The notes beneath the pieces were generated by a model. That model was not told where the DNA came from. It was given only the letters and a program-made list of their open reading frames with translations, and did not search any database. A stretch of 64,000 bases of DNA from Listeria seeligeri serovar 1/2b str. SLCC3954. GTDB taxonomy: Bacteria; Bacillota; Bacilli; Lactobacillales; Listeriaceae. Positions 9,282 to 17,799 of this stretch are shown in pieces. A program made the translations under genes and the position numbers. Position 1 is the stretch's first letter, and each line of letters begins with the position of its first letter. The stretch covers positions 620,001-684,000 of the forward strand of contig NC_013891.1 of the NCBI RefSeq assembly GCF_000027145.1, written 5' to 3'.

Positions 9282-10068
9282 TGAGACGTGGTTAATTCCA
9301 TATAGTGATTTGCTGACACTTTTACTTGCTCTATTTATTGTTCTGTTTGCTTCTAGCTCAGTTGATGCGAAAAAATTTGAACAAATGGGAAATGCTTTTA
9401 AGAAGATTGTAGAAGAAGGCGCGGCAGGCAACCAAGCATATGTATCAAAAGGAGAAGGTCCGGATGATCCAAATGTAAATGCAGTACTAAAGGCGATGGA
9501 TGAGCAAGATAAGAAGAAGCAGGCAAATGAAGAAGAGAAAGCGAAAAAAGCAGCAGCTGCCTTACTTAAAAAGCAAAATGAAGAAAAAATCGAAGCGTTT
9601 AAAAAACAAATTGATAGCTATATCCAAGCAGAAAAATTAGGAACAAAAATGACGACGAAATATTCGGATGAGGGGCTTTTAATCACTATCCGTGATGATA
9701 TCTTGTTCCAATCTGGTAGCGCAGAATTATCCGCAGGCAAACGAGAAATTGCAAAAGAAATTGGCGATTTATTTGCTCAAGGTAAAGGAACGATGGAAGG
9801 AATCGTGTCAGGCCATACTGATAATGTACCGATAAGTACTTCCACCTATTCCTCCAACTGGGAACTAAGTGTAGCTCGGGCTGTTAATTTCATGGAAGCG
9901 ATAATCCAAGAAAATAATGAAGTGAACCCTGGTGAATTTAGTGCACGTGGATACGGCGAATTTAAACCAGTTGCGAAAAATGATGTCGCGACCAACCGAG
10001 AAAAAAATAGACGTGTTGAAATCATGGTTCGTCCGATTAACCCGGATAAACTGGACGAAGATAAATGA
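9241..10068 (+). CDS. motB: Flagellar stator protein MotB
   Basis: MotB forms the ion channel with MotA and anchors the stator to peptidoglycan. The 275-residue product has the single N-terminal membrane helix with the ion-binding aspartate (D23 in PYSD), a charged, coiled-coil-like linker (about 85-135), and an OmpA-type peptidoglycan-binding domain with SGHTDNVP and NRRVEI. I chose the GTG at 9241 because GGAGG lies about 9 nt upstream and the protein then begins with the usual short basic cytoplasmic tail. An upstream ATG at 9187 would add 18 unlikely residues. It overlaps motA by 41 nt. Confidence 0.95.
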   Translation: MAKRRKKPQEEHVDETWLIPYSDLLTLLLALFIVLFASSSVDAKKFEQMGNAFKKIVEEGAAGNQAYVSKGEGPDDPNVNAVLKAMDEQDKKKQANEEEKAKKAAAALLKKQNEEKIEAFKKQIDSYIQAEKLGTKMTTKYSDEGLLITIRDDILFQSGSAELSAGKREIAKEIGDLFAQGKGTMEGIVSGHTDNVPISTSTYSSNWELSVARAVNFMEAIIQENNEVNPGEFSARGYGEFKPVAKNDVATNREKNRRVEIMVRPINPDKLDEDK

Positions 10069-10078
10069 GGTGAATTAG

Positions 10079-10579
10079 TTGCAACTATTTTTAAGCGGTT
10101 CCCACACACTAACGGATTATGACAAACAAGAAATCGAAAGCTATTTAGAAAAATTTGTGCCTGTTAATCATATTCACTTACTCTGTTATAAGTCGATTGA
10201 AAATGAAGTTTTGCAGTTTTTTCTAAAAAAAGAACAGCTGGCTCCAAGGTTGTCTATTTACACTTTTGCGCCGAAAGAATGTTTACCAGAACCATTTTTA
10301 TCAGCCATTGATTATTTGGAACGACTGGGGAGTAGTTATCAGTCATTTGGCTATTTTAATACGATCATCGCAAAACCAACTTATGAAAAATTTTTAGCAC
10401 AGATTATTAGTAAAATGGATTTGGTGTGTTGTTTTTATAACGGAGATAAGCCAACTGACGTGATTCCAGTAGATGTGGCTAAAACATGCGATGTCCAAAG
10501 TATGATTTATGATTTACCGAAAACAAAAAAACATCTTCTGCACCGAACAAGTAGCGATAAAATAAAATTAGTGAATTAA
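10079..10579 (+). CDS. Conserved hypothetical protein upstream of gmaR
   Basis: This is a 166-residue soluble protein starting at TTG with GAGGTGA upstream. I do not know its function. The N-terminus (QLFLSGSHTLTDYD) and the later stretch LVCCFYNGDKP with a following helix are reminiscent of Rossmann-like SLOG or deoxyribosyltransferase-like nucleotide-binding folds, but this is only a visual resemblance. It is 10 nt after motB and 22 nt before gmaR, so it is a fixed member of the motility operon. A role linked to the GmaR switch is possible by position only. Confidence 0.75.
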   Translation: MQLFLSGSHTLTDYDKQEIESYLEKFVPVNHIHLLCYKSIENEVLQFFLKKEQLAPRLSIYTFAPKECLPEPFLSAIDYLERLGSSYQSFGYFNTIIAKPTYEKFLAQIISKMDLVCCFYNGDKPTDVIPVDVAKTCDVQSMIYDLPKTKKHLLHRTSSDKIKLVN

Positions 10580-10601
10580 TTGATAGAAAGAGGGAAAGTT
10601 C

Positions 10602-12515
10602 ATGCGGCCGTTAATCTCGATTTGTATGATTGTCAAAAATGAAGCGCATATTTTAAGACAAAGCCTAGCATCATTTAGAAAGTTTACTGAAGAAATCATT
10701 ATTTTAGACACTGGTTCCACGGATGAAACGAAAAAAATTGCCAAAGAATTCACTGATTTCGTCTATGATTTTGAATGGACCGGAAACTTCTCTGATGCAA
10801 GAAATTTTGCTGCAACTAAAGCAACTGGAAAATGGATTATGGCGATTGATGCAGATGAATGCTTGGAAGAAGAAAGTTATTTGAAACTAAAAAAACAATT
10901 GAAATTACAAACCGAATCCATCTACATGGCGCAAATCATTAGCTTTACAGGGGAAAAAGGGCGTGTGACGACAACGAACCATATGCCACGTATTTATAAA
11001 AATGATGGAACGATTTGTTTTCGTGGTGTTATTCATGAACAATTGGAAGCAGTTGATAAACATAGCATTGAAGCGGGAATTGCAGATGTGAAAATTTATC
11101 ATTATGGTTATATGTCGGAAATTGTTGAAAAACAAGGGAAATCGAATCGTAATCTGCGCTTGCTTGAAAAAGAAGTGAAAAATAATAAAGATAGTGGTTT
11201 CGTTCATTTTAATATTGGCCAAGAAATGAATCGACTTGGTAAGAAAGAAGAAGCATTAAAAGAGTTTTCGGAAGCATTTCGGCTGCGTGACGATAACCAG
11301 TATATTTGGGCGAAATTAAGTGCTTACCATATTGCGGATTTATTAGAGCAAGAAAAACGCTACGAAGAAAGCTTGGCGATTATTGAGGAAGCAAGAATTA
11401 TTTGGCCAAACGTGCCAGAATTCCCACTTAAAAAAGCGAACATTCTTTACCTAAGTCACCAACTAGAAGACGCCAAAGAAATTTATCAAAATTTGCTTGA
11501 AACGACAACAATCGACTATCAACCAATCGTTTTATACGAAGCAACCAACTTTATTCCACACAAAATGCTGGGGCACATTTACTTAGAAGAAAAAGATTAT
11601 ACTCGAGCAATGACATATTTTTCTAAAGCCTACGCTGAAAATAGTTCAGATTATGGCGTGATGTTCCAAATGATTATGCTACTAAGCAAATTCCACGAGC
11701 CAAAAGAAATTTTTGCTTTTATGGAACGTCATCAGTTTATTTCAAGTACGGAGACGGGGTTACGTTTGCTTTCGATGACGACACAACAAGGTTATGCAGA
11801 ACTGTCTGAGCTAATTGTTCAGTCACTTACCGATGTTTATCCGCCAGTCGCAGAAGCAACCGAAGTCAAAATCCGCACGATTCGCAACGTTTTCCCTGTT
11901 ATTAGTGAAACTGCAATTATATTTGGGATAAAAGAAGAATTGATTGACGCGGCAGATCTTTGTTTGTGGCATTACGAAAATCCACAATTACCAATTGAAC
12001 AAGTGATGAAAAATAGTGACGTTGGCGATATTTATAATTTTATTTTCGAAAATGGACCAAGAATTAGTAAAAAACGTTATTTATTTGTATTAGAACGAGC
12101 AATTGCACTCGGAAAAGGCGAATTTGCGGATTACTTATTGGCATTAAGAACTGGATATCATGATAGCATTAACAGTCATATTGCTGACTTATTCTTCCAA
12201 TATGATTTTGCTGATATCGCGCTTGATTTTTATAATATTGTTGATGCCGATGAAGTTACGAAACAAGGCTATATTAATTTAATTAATTATTTAGTGGATG
12301 CTGGCGTAGAAGAAGAGGCGCTTTCGATTGCTGAAAGAGGAATAGATAATTTTAGCACCGACTTCCGTTTTTACCTTTGGGCAATCAAAATTGATGCGGA
12401 AAACCGTGCGGACCGAATTAGCGAAGCAATGGACGAATTTCCGAATAACCGCTATTTAGCAAAACTGTTAGATGAAGTTACCGTGTTTCAAGATGCTATG
12501 ACCAATAATCGATAG
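10602..12515 (+). CDS. gmaR: Bifunctional flagellin glycosyltransferase and MogR antirepressor GmaR
   Basis: GmaR of Listeria transfers O-GlcNAc to flagellin and also binds the repressor MogR to release flagellar genes at low temperature (family knowledge). The 637-residue product has an N-terminal GT-A family-2 glycosyltransferase domain: SICMIVKNEA near residue 5, LDTGSTDET near 38, and the metal-binding AIDADECL near 86. TPR-like helical repeats follow (about 190-420), then a long helical C-terminal region. It lies in the same operon as motAB and cheV, upstream of flaA, its glycosylation substrate. Confidence 0.95.
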   Translation: MRPLISICMIVKNEAHILRQSLASFRKFTEEIIILDTGSTDETKKIAKEFTDFVYDFEWTGNFSDARNFAATKATGKWIMAIDADECLEEESYLKLKKQLKLQTESIYMAQIISFTGEKGRVTTTNHMPRIYKNDGTICFRGVIHEQLEAVDKHSIEAGIADVKIYHYGYMSEIVEKQGKSNRNLRLLEKEVKNNKDSGFVHFNIGQEMNRLGKKEEALKEFSEAFRLRDDNQYIWAKLSAYHIADLLEQEKRYEESLAIIEEARIIWPNVPEFPLKKANILYLSHQLEDAKEIYQNLLETTTIDYQPIVLYEATNFIPHKMLGHIYLEEKDYTRAMTYFSKAYAENSSDYGVMFQMIMLLSKFHEPKEIFAFMERHQFISSTETGLRLLSMTTQQGYAELSELIVQSLTDVYPPVAEATEVKIRTIRNVFPVISETAIIFGIKEELIDAADLCLWHYENPQLPIEQVMKNSDVGDIYNFIFENGPRISKKRYLFVLERAIALGKGEFADYLLALRTGYHDSINSHIADLFFQYDFADIALDFYNIVDADEVTKQGYINLINYLVDAGVEEEALSIAERGIDNFSTDFRFYLWAIKIDAENRADRISEAMDEFPNNRYLAKLLDEVTVFQDAMTNNR

Positions 12516-12527
12516 GAGGCCAGTAAT

Positions 12528-13436
12528 ATGACAGAAGAAAAAGGGATTTTACTACAAAGTGGTACAAATGAATTAGAAATTGTTACTTTTACAGTTGGCG
12601 AAAACTTATTTTGTATTAATGTTTTAAAAGTAAAGGAAATCATTCATCCGTTAGAAGTGACACCAGTACCAGATTCTAACCCGGCAATTGAAGGGGTTTC
12701 TCAAGTGCGTGGCGAGATTATGCCAGTTGTTAACCTTGCTCGTGTCATGAAACTTCCAGAAATTGAACCAGAAAACACTAAATTCATTATTACCGAATTA
12801 AACCAAATGAAAATCGTCTTCCGTGTCGATGAAGTACACCGGATTCAACGTATTTCTTGGGAACAAATTGAAGAGCCAGAAAAACTTTCGATTGGTTTAG
12901 AAGAATTGGCTGTTGGTATCGTGAAACTAGAGGGCAATTTAGTCCTACTACTTGACTACGAGAAAATTATTTATGAAATTAGCGGAAATGCTGATTTTGC
13001 AGTTACTGGAGAAGATCGGATTACAAGAAAAGTAAATCGTGAAGAGAAGACAATTTTCATTGCAGAAGATTCACAAATGCTTCGACAATTGCTGGAGGAC
13101 ACACTTCATGAGGCTGGTTATACGAATCTGCAATTCTTCGCTAATGGGAAAGAAGCCCAAGAACACATTTTCAAATTACTAAAAGAACAAAAACAACAAA
13201 CGTTTGATAATGTCAATTTGCTTATTACAGATATTGAAATGCCGCAAATGGACGGGCATCATTTAACAAAAGTAATAAAAGAAGATGAAATTGGACGCGA
13301 CTTGCCAGTTGTTATTTTCTCGTCGCTAATTACAGAAGATCTTGAACATAAAGGTGCCGGTGTAGGTGCTGATGCGCAAGTAAGTAAGCCTAATATCCAC
13401 CAATTGATTAATATATTAGATGAACTCGTATTATAA
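12528..13436 (+). CDS. cheV: Chemotaxis coupling protein CheV
   Basis: CheV couples receptors to CheA and carries its own phosphorylation domain for adaptation. The 302-residue product has an N-terminal CheW-like domain (about residues 15-150, ending with VLLLDYEKI) and a C-terminal receiver domain with acidic residues in FIAEDSQM and the phospho-acceptor Asp in LLITDIEMPQMDG. No cheW is present in the window, so CheV may be the main coupling protein here. It closes the operon: a strong hairpin terminator follows at once. Confidence 0.95.
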   Translation: MTEEKGILLQSGTNELEIVTFTVGENLFCINVLKVKEIIHPLEVTPVPDSNPAIEGVSQVRGEIMPVVNLARVMKLPEIEPENTKFIITELNQMKIVFRVDEVHRIQRISWEQIEEPEKLSIGLEELAVGIVKLEGNLVLLLDYEKIIYEISGNADFAVTGEDRITRKVNREEKTIFIAEDSQMLRQLLEDTLHEAGYTNLQFFANGKEAQEHIFKLLKEQKQQTFDNVNLLITDIEMPQMDGHHLTKVIKEDEIGRDLPVVIFSSLITEDLEHKGAGVGADAQVSKPNIHQLINILDELVL

Positions 13437-13440
13437 AGTT

Positions 13441-13482
13441 AAGTGTTTGGACAATCCATTTTGTCTAAACACTTATTTTTTT
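13441..13482 (+). terminator. Rho-independent terminator after cheV
   Basis: A 14-bp stem (AAGTGTTTGGACAA pairing with TTGTCTAAACACTT, one G-U) with a 6-nt loop is followed by a run of seven T after one A. It lies 5 nt after the cheV stop and separates the motility operon from flaA. Confidence 0.9.
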
Positions 13483-13569
13483 AAAAACTAATTAATTATA
13501 AAAACGGTTAAATGCTTATAAATAGCCATTTTTCCATATTTTTATAAATGAAAATAACTTATTTTTACG

Positions 13570-13603
13570 TTTTTAACAAAAAACATTTGATTTTTTTAAA
13601 AAA
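13570..13603 (+). promoter_or_regulatory. Two MogR-type operator boxes at flaA
   Basis: Two TTTT-N5-AAAA motifs are seen: 13570-13582 (TTTTTAACAAAAA) and 13591-13603 (TTTTTTTAAAAAA). MogR of Listeria is known to bind TTTT-N5-AAAA sites and to repress flaA at 37 C. The second box lies inside the -35 to -10 spacer of the flaA promoter, so binding would block RNA polymerase. A near-match (12 bp) overlaps the cheV terminator tail at 13476-13487. Confidence 0.85.
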
Positions 13604-13615
13604 TGAAGATATAAT
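13587..13615 (+). promoter_or_regulatory. Sigma-A-type promoter of flaA
   Basis: TTGATT (13587-13592), a 17-bp spacer and TATAAT (13610-13615) form a good vegetative promoter about 57 nt before the flaA start codon. The spacer contains the T7A6 MogR box. I see no sigma-D-type motif. Confidence 0.85.
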
Positions 13616-13671
13616 AAAGCATATAGAGAAGAGCAGTCTTTTCTAAACCGAAATCTAGGAGGGAAACACAA

Positions 13672-14535
13672 ATGAAAGTAAATACAAATATTATTAGCTT
13701 GAAAACACAAGAATATCTTCGTAAAAACAACGAAGGCATGACTCAAGCACAAGAACGTTTGGCATCTGGTAAACGTATTAACAGTTCTCTTGATGACGCT
13801 GCTGGTCTTGCAGTTGTAACTCGTATGAACGTTAAATCTACAGGCTTAGATGCAGCAAGCAAAAACTCATCCATGGGTATTGACTTGTTACAAACAGCGG
13901 ATTCAGCTCTTAGCTCCATGAGTTCAATCTTGCAACGTATGCGTCAATTAGCAGTACAATCTTCTAACGGTTCATTCAGTGACGAAGATCGTAAACAATA
14001 CACTGCTGAATTCGGTAGCTTAATCAAAGAACTTGATCACGTTGCTGACACTACTAACTACAACAACATCAAATTGCTAGATCAAACTGCTACAGGAGCT
14101 GCAACTCAAGTAAGCATCCAAGCGTCTGATAAAGCTAATGACTTAATCAACATTGATCTTTTCAATGCAAAAGGTCTTTCTGCTGGAACAATTACACTAG
14201 GTAGCGGTTCTACAGTAGCTGGTTATAGTGCGTTATCTGTTGCTGATGCTGATTCTTCCCAAGAAGCTACAGAAGCAATTGACGAATTAATCAACAACAT
14301 CTCTAACGGTCGTGCGCTTCTTGGTGCTGGTATGAGTCGCCTTAGCTACAATGTATCTAACGTGAACAACCAATCAATCGCGACAAAAGCATCTGCTTCC
14401 TCTATTGAAGATGCAGATATGGCTGCTGAAATGTCCGAAATGACTAAATACAAAATTCTTACACAAACATCAATCAGCATGCTTTCTCAAGCAAACCAAA
14501 CACCGCAAATGTTAACTCAATTAATTAACAGCTAA
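13672..14535 (+). CDS. flaA: Flagellin FlaA
   Basis: This is the filament subunit, 287 residues. It has the conserved N-terminal D0/D1 region (NTNIISLKTQEYL, then LASGKRINSSLDDAAGLAV) and C-terminal D1/D0 region (ending with SQANQTPQMLTQLINS), with a short variable D2/D3 middle (about residues 130-200). Length and sequence match Listeria flagellin. It is the only flagellin gene in the window and stands alone between terminators, with a strong GGAGGG ribosome site. Regulation is by MogR boxes over the promoter. The gene uses more preferred-looking codons than its neighbours, as expected for an abundant protein. GmaR is the expected glycosylating enzyme. Confidence 0.98.
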   Translation: MKVNTNIISLKTQEYLRKNNEGMTQAQERLASGKRINSSLDDAAGLAVVTRMNVKSTGLDAASKNSSMGIDLLQTADSALSSMSSILQRMRQLAVQSSNGSFSDEDRKQYTAEFGSLIKELDHVADTTNYNNIKLLDQTATGAATQVSIQASDKANDLINIDLFNAKGLSAGTITLGSGSTVAGYSALSVADADSSQEATEAIDELINNISNGRALLGAGMSRLSYNVSNVNNQSIATKASASSIEDADMAAEMSEMTKYKILTQTSISMLSQANQTPQMLTQLINS

Positions 14536-14575
14536 TAAACATATCAAATTCATTTATCGAACATTGTTTACCCCT

Positions 14576-14607
14576 AGCCCCTCGTCACCCCGGACGAGGG
14601 GCTTTTT
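14576..14607 (+). terminator. Rho-independent terminator after flaA
   Basis: A perfect 11-bp GC-rich stem (AGCCCCTCGTC with GACGAGGGGCT), a 6-nt loop and a T run lie 40 nt after the flaA stop. This makes flaA monocistronic. Confidence 0.95.
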
Positions 14608-14628
14608 AATTCACTTTATGAAAATATT

Positions 14629-14778
14629 TTTTAATTAAAAACAAGTTATAAAGCCAAATGAATGGAGATTAGTTATTTTTTTATTAAAATTATTATAAAA
14701 AACGGATATTTTTTCAGAAAAAGGTAGAAATTGTCTTGTTTTTATTATAAAATGATATTATGCGATTTTTTTAAAAAA
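14629..14778 (+). promoter_or_regulatory. Cluster of five MogR-type boxes upstream of cheY
   Basis: TTTT-N5-AAAA motifs occur at 14629-14641, 14677-14689, 14710-14722 (GC in the spacer, weaker), 14740-14752 and 14766-14778 (T7A6). The last is nearest the gene and is identical in core to the flaA box. A possible -10 (TTTAAT, 14782-14787) follows it. The region has no gene and appears to be a dedicated control region for the long cheY-cheA-hook operon. Confidence 0.8.
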
Positions 14779-14813
14779 TATTTTAATAGGTATAGGAATG
14801 GGAGTTGTATTTT

Positions 14814-15173
14814 ATGTTGAAGTTGTTGATTGTCGACGATGCGATGTTCATGCGTACGATGATTAAGAATATTGTGAAGGACAGTGATTTTGAAGTAGTT
14901 GCTGAAGCGGAAAACGGGCTAGAGGCAGTGAAAAAGTACGATGAAGTAAAACCGGATATTGTGACACTTGATATCACGATGCCTGAAATGGATGGGTTAG
15001 AAGCGTTGGCTCAAATTATGGCAAAAGATCCATCGGCTAAAGTAATCATGTGTTCGGCAATGGGGCAACAAGGTATGGTTGTTGACGCCATTAAAAAAGG
15101 AGCAAAAGACTTTATCGTAAAACCTTTCCAAGCGGATAGAGTGTTAGAGGCGTTAGAAAAAGCAGCAAGATAG
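14814..15173 (+). CDS. cheY: Chemotaxis response regulator CheY
   Basis: CheY is phosphorylated by CheA and binds the motor switch to change rotation. The 119-residue single receiver domain has the acidic pair D8-D9, the phospho-acceptor D53 in LDITMPEMDG, a Ser in the MCSAMG strand and the Lys of VKPF. The ATG at 14814 with GGGAG 9 nt upstream is the start; a TTG at 14805 lies too close to that site. It is the first gene of the second large operon, followed after 19 nt by cheA. Confidence 0.97.
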   Translation: MLKLLIVDDAMFMRTMIKNIVKDSDFEVVAEAENGLEAVKKYDEVKPDIVTLDITMPEMDGLEALAQIMAKDPSAKVIMCSAMGQQGMVVDAIKKGAKDFIVKPFQADRVLEALEKAAR

Positions 15174-15192
15174 AGAAATGGAGGTGGGTTGC

Positions 15193-17043
15193 ATGACTAC
15201 AAATATGTTAGACCTGTTTATAGAGGAAGCTTCAGAACATTTACAGGCACTAAATGATAATCTGTTACAACTTGAAAAAGACCCGACGAATGGCGGATTA
15301 GTAAGTGAAATTTTCCGTTCAGCTCATACTTTTAAAGGTATGTCAGCAACGATGGGATTTCAGCAAGTAGCTGATTTAACGCATGCAATGGAAAATGTAT
15401 TAGATGAGGTACGTAATAATCGATTAGTTGTAACAGAGCATTTGGTAGACATTATTTTTACATGCACTTCCCATTTGGAAACAATGGTTTCGGATATTCA
15501 GCACGGCGGACAAGGTGCTGCGGATATTACAAAAACAGTAGCTGACTTAGAAGCACTTCTCTCCCCAGAACAAGAAGAATCAACAGAAGCAACTTACCAA
15601 ATTAGCATAAAAATTGAAGATGCAGCGATTTTAAAAGCAGTGCGAGCAGTAATGTGTTTAGAACGCCTTGCAGAGATTGGCATTATTTCAGACACAACTC
15701 CAGACCGGGAAGCTATTGAGCTAGAAGAATTCGAACAAACTTTTGAAGTAGTCTTAGAATCATCCCAGACTAAAGAAGAAATCGAAGCGGTTCTCCTTGA
15801 TATTTCTGAAATTGAAAAAGTAACTGTCAAAGAAGAAGTAGAAGAGACGCAAATTGTCGAACCAATCAAAAAAACTGCCAAACAAACAACCAAACGATTA
15901 GAAAATAAAACTATTCGTGTACAACTTGAAAAAATCGAAAAATTAATGAATGTATTTGAAGAAAGCGTCATCGAACGAGCAAGAATTGATGAAATCGCTG
16001 AAAAAACCAATAACAAAGAATTAATGGAACATCTCGGCAGATTCAGTTCAATATCCAAGGAAATCCAAAATGGTTTGCTTAATATGAGAATGGTTCCGGT
16101 AGATAGTGTTTTCAATCGTTTTCCAAAGATGGTTCGGACGTTAGCGAAAGAACTAGGGAAAAAGATAGATTTAGTTATTGAAGGTGCCGATACAGAAGTG
16201 GACAAAATCGTTATTGACGAAATTGGCGATCCGCTTGTCCATTTAATTCGTAATTCCGTTGATCACGGCGCGGAAACTGTGGAAGTTAGACGTAAAAATG
16301 GCAAAAACGAAACAGCCACTATTAACTTAAAAGCATTCCATAGTGGCAACAATGTCGTTATCGAAATTGCCGATGATGGTGCAGGAATTAATAAGCGTAA
16401 AGTCTTAGAAAAAGCGATTGCTAAAAATGTAGTAACTCGAGCTGAATCAACCAAAATGACTGACACGGAGATTTTTGATTTGTTATTTGACTCTGGATTT
16501 AGTACCGCTGATCAAGTGTCTGATCTTTCTGGTCGCGGGGTTGGGCTAGATGTGGTTCGAAATACTATTTTGAAAATCGGTGGGAAAATAAGTGTTGAAT
16601 CGAGTGAAAATGCAGGTTCCACTTTTAGAATTGAGATTCCGCTAACACTTTCGATTATTCAGTCGATGCTTGTGGCTACAGCAGAATATCGCTATGCAGT
16701 GCCGCTTGCAAACGTCGCAGAAGCAATCACCATTGATCGTGCGGATATTCAGCATGTTCACGGTAAGGATTTAATCAATTACCGCGAAACAATTATTGAA
16801 GTGCTTGATTTAGGCGAATGCTTCCATGAAACACCGCTGAAAGATACAGAAGAATTGCTATTACTTGTTGTTAAAAATGCCAAACGAACTTTTGGACTAG
16901 TAATTAAAGACATTATTGGTCAACGAGAAATCGTTTTAAAAACACTGGGAAGCTTTTTCAGTGAAAGCCAAATTGCCTTTTCCGGAGCAACTATTTTAGG
17001 TGATGGGCGCGTTGTTTTAATTTTAAACTTAGAGACTTTTTAA
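15193..17043 (+). CDS. cheA: Chemotaxis histidine kinase CheA
   Basis: CheA is the receptor-coupled kinase that phosphorylates CheY and CheV. The 616-residue product has the P1 HPt domain with phospho-accepting H45 (FRSAHTFKGM), a P2-like region (about 130-215), the P3 dimerisation helices, the P4 ATPase with HLIRNSVDHG, DDGAGI and GRGVGLDVV, and the C-terminal CheW-like P5 domain. I prefer the ATG at 15193 (preceded by GGAGGTGGG) over the ATG at 15178. Confidence 0.97.
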   Translation: MTTNMLDLFIEEASEHLQALNDNLLQLEKDPTNGGLVSEIFRSAHTFKGMSATMGFQQVADLTHAMENVLDEVRNNRLVVTEHLVDIIFTCTSHLETMVSDIQHGGQGAADITKTVADLEALLSPEQEESTEATYQISIKIEDAAILKAVRAVMCLERLAEIGIISDTTPDREAIELEEFEQTFEVVLESSQTKEEIEAVLLDISEIEKVTVKEEVEETQIVEPIKKTAKQTTKRLENKTIRVQLEKIEKLMNVFEESVIERARIDEIAEKTNNKELMEHLGRFSSISKEIQNGLLNMRMVPVDSVFNRFPKMVRTLAKELGKKIDLVIEGADTEVDKIVIDEIGDPLVHLIRNSVDHGAETVEVRRKNGKNETATINLKAFHSGNNVVIEIADDGAGINKRKVLEKAIAKNVVTRAESTKMTDTEIFDLLFDSGFSTADQVSDLSGRGVGLDVVRNTILKIGGKISVESSENAGSTFRIEIPLTLSIIQSMLVATAEYRYAVPLANVAEAITIDRADIQHVHGKDLINYRETIIEVLDLGECFHETPLKDTEELLLLVVKNAKRTFGLVIKDIIGQREIVLKTLGSFFSESQIAFSGATILGDGRVVLILNLETF

Positions 17044-17055
17044 GGAGGAACCAGG

Positions 17056-17355
17056 ATGGAACAAATATTTCAAGTAGAACTTCCTGAATGGGAACCAAAT
17101 GAAACGACGCAAGAAGGTCGTGAAAAAGGAACCATCCGCCAAGTGGAAAATATTGGCGTGAACTTAATCGTTCGCCTAGGAAAACGAGAAATGCCTGTTG
17201 GGGATATTGCCGAGTTAAGCATTGGCGATGTCCTCGAAGTAGAGAAAAAACCAGGCCATAAAGTAGAGATTTTTTTAGATGAAAAGAAAGTTGGCATCGG
17301 TGAAGCTATTTTGATGGATGAGAACTTTGGAATTGTAATCTCAGAAATCGACTAA
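17056..17355 (+). CDS. Small SPOA-domain (FliN-like) switch protein
   Basis: This 99-residue protein has a short N-terminal extension, then a SPOA domain: NIGVNLIVRLGKREMPVGDIAELSIGDVLE followed by VEIFLDEKKVGIGEAILMDENFGIVI. SPOA domains build the C-ring of the flagellar switch and also occur in export proteins. A related 78-residue SPOA protein is encoded at 20526, and FliY carries a third copy. Which of these is the true C-ring FliN cannot be settled from sequence alone. Confidence 0.85.
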   Translation: MEQIFQVELPEWEPNETTQEGREKGTIRQVENIGVNLIVRLGKREMPVGDIAELSIGDVLEVEKKPGHKVEIFLDEKKVGIGEAILMDENFGIVISEID

Positions 17356-17373
17356 AGAAAGAAGGCAAGAGAT

Positions 17374-17784
17374 TTGAAACAAGAGGCTTATAACGCAGTG
17401 AAGATGAAAGTGGACCAAGAAAAAACGGCCATTTTAAAAGAGTTGCAGTTACTTTTAGCAAAACGGGAACAAGTCGCTTCAAAATTAGCGCACGAACAAG
17501 AGGTTTATTATTCGAGAACAAAAAAAGAAAGACTCCAAGTATGTGTGTTAGCCGGTAGTATGCAACTTGACGCATTCTCACCAAGCCGCATCAAACAAAT
17601 GGAGCGCGAAATCAGTCAAATAAGCCAGTACATTCAGAGCAATGAGCAGATTTTGGAACAACTAGAAGAAAAAGGCAAGCAAGCGAAGAAAATGTACGAT
17701 GAAACACGAAAAAAATGGCAACAACTTGAAAATAAAAAGGAAGAACAAACATTACGTGATTTAAAAATGGTGCTACTAAAGTAA
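17374..17784 (+). CDS. Coiled-coil protein, FliJ-like by size and position
   Basis: This is a 136-residue, highly charged, almost wholly helical protein with long heptad-like stretches (residues about 10-45 and 70-130). The start is TTG with AAGGCAAGAG upstream. It lies directly before a FliK-like gene, the place FliJ takes in many flagellar operons. FliJ is a coiled-coil stalk that works with the FliI ATPase in export. Assignment is by size, coiled coil and synteny; no residue-level motif proves it. Confidence 0.6.
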   Translation: MKQEAYNAVKMKVDQEKTAILKELQLLLAKREQVASKLAHEQEVYYSRTKKERLQVCVLAGSMQLDAFSPSRIKQMEREISQISQYIQSNEQILEQLEEKGKQAKKMYDETRKKWQQLENKKEEQTLRDLKMVLLK

Positions 17785-17799
17785 AAGGGAGGAAAAATC

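Noticed and set aside
13476-13487. T7A5 tract after the cheV terminator as another MogR box
   Set aside because: Only 12 bp long, one base short of TTTT-N5-AAAA, and best explained as the terminator's T run.
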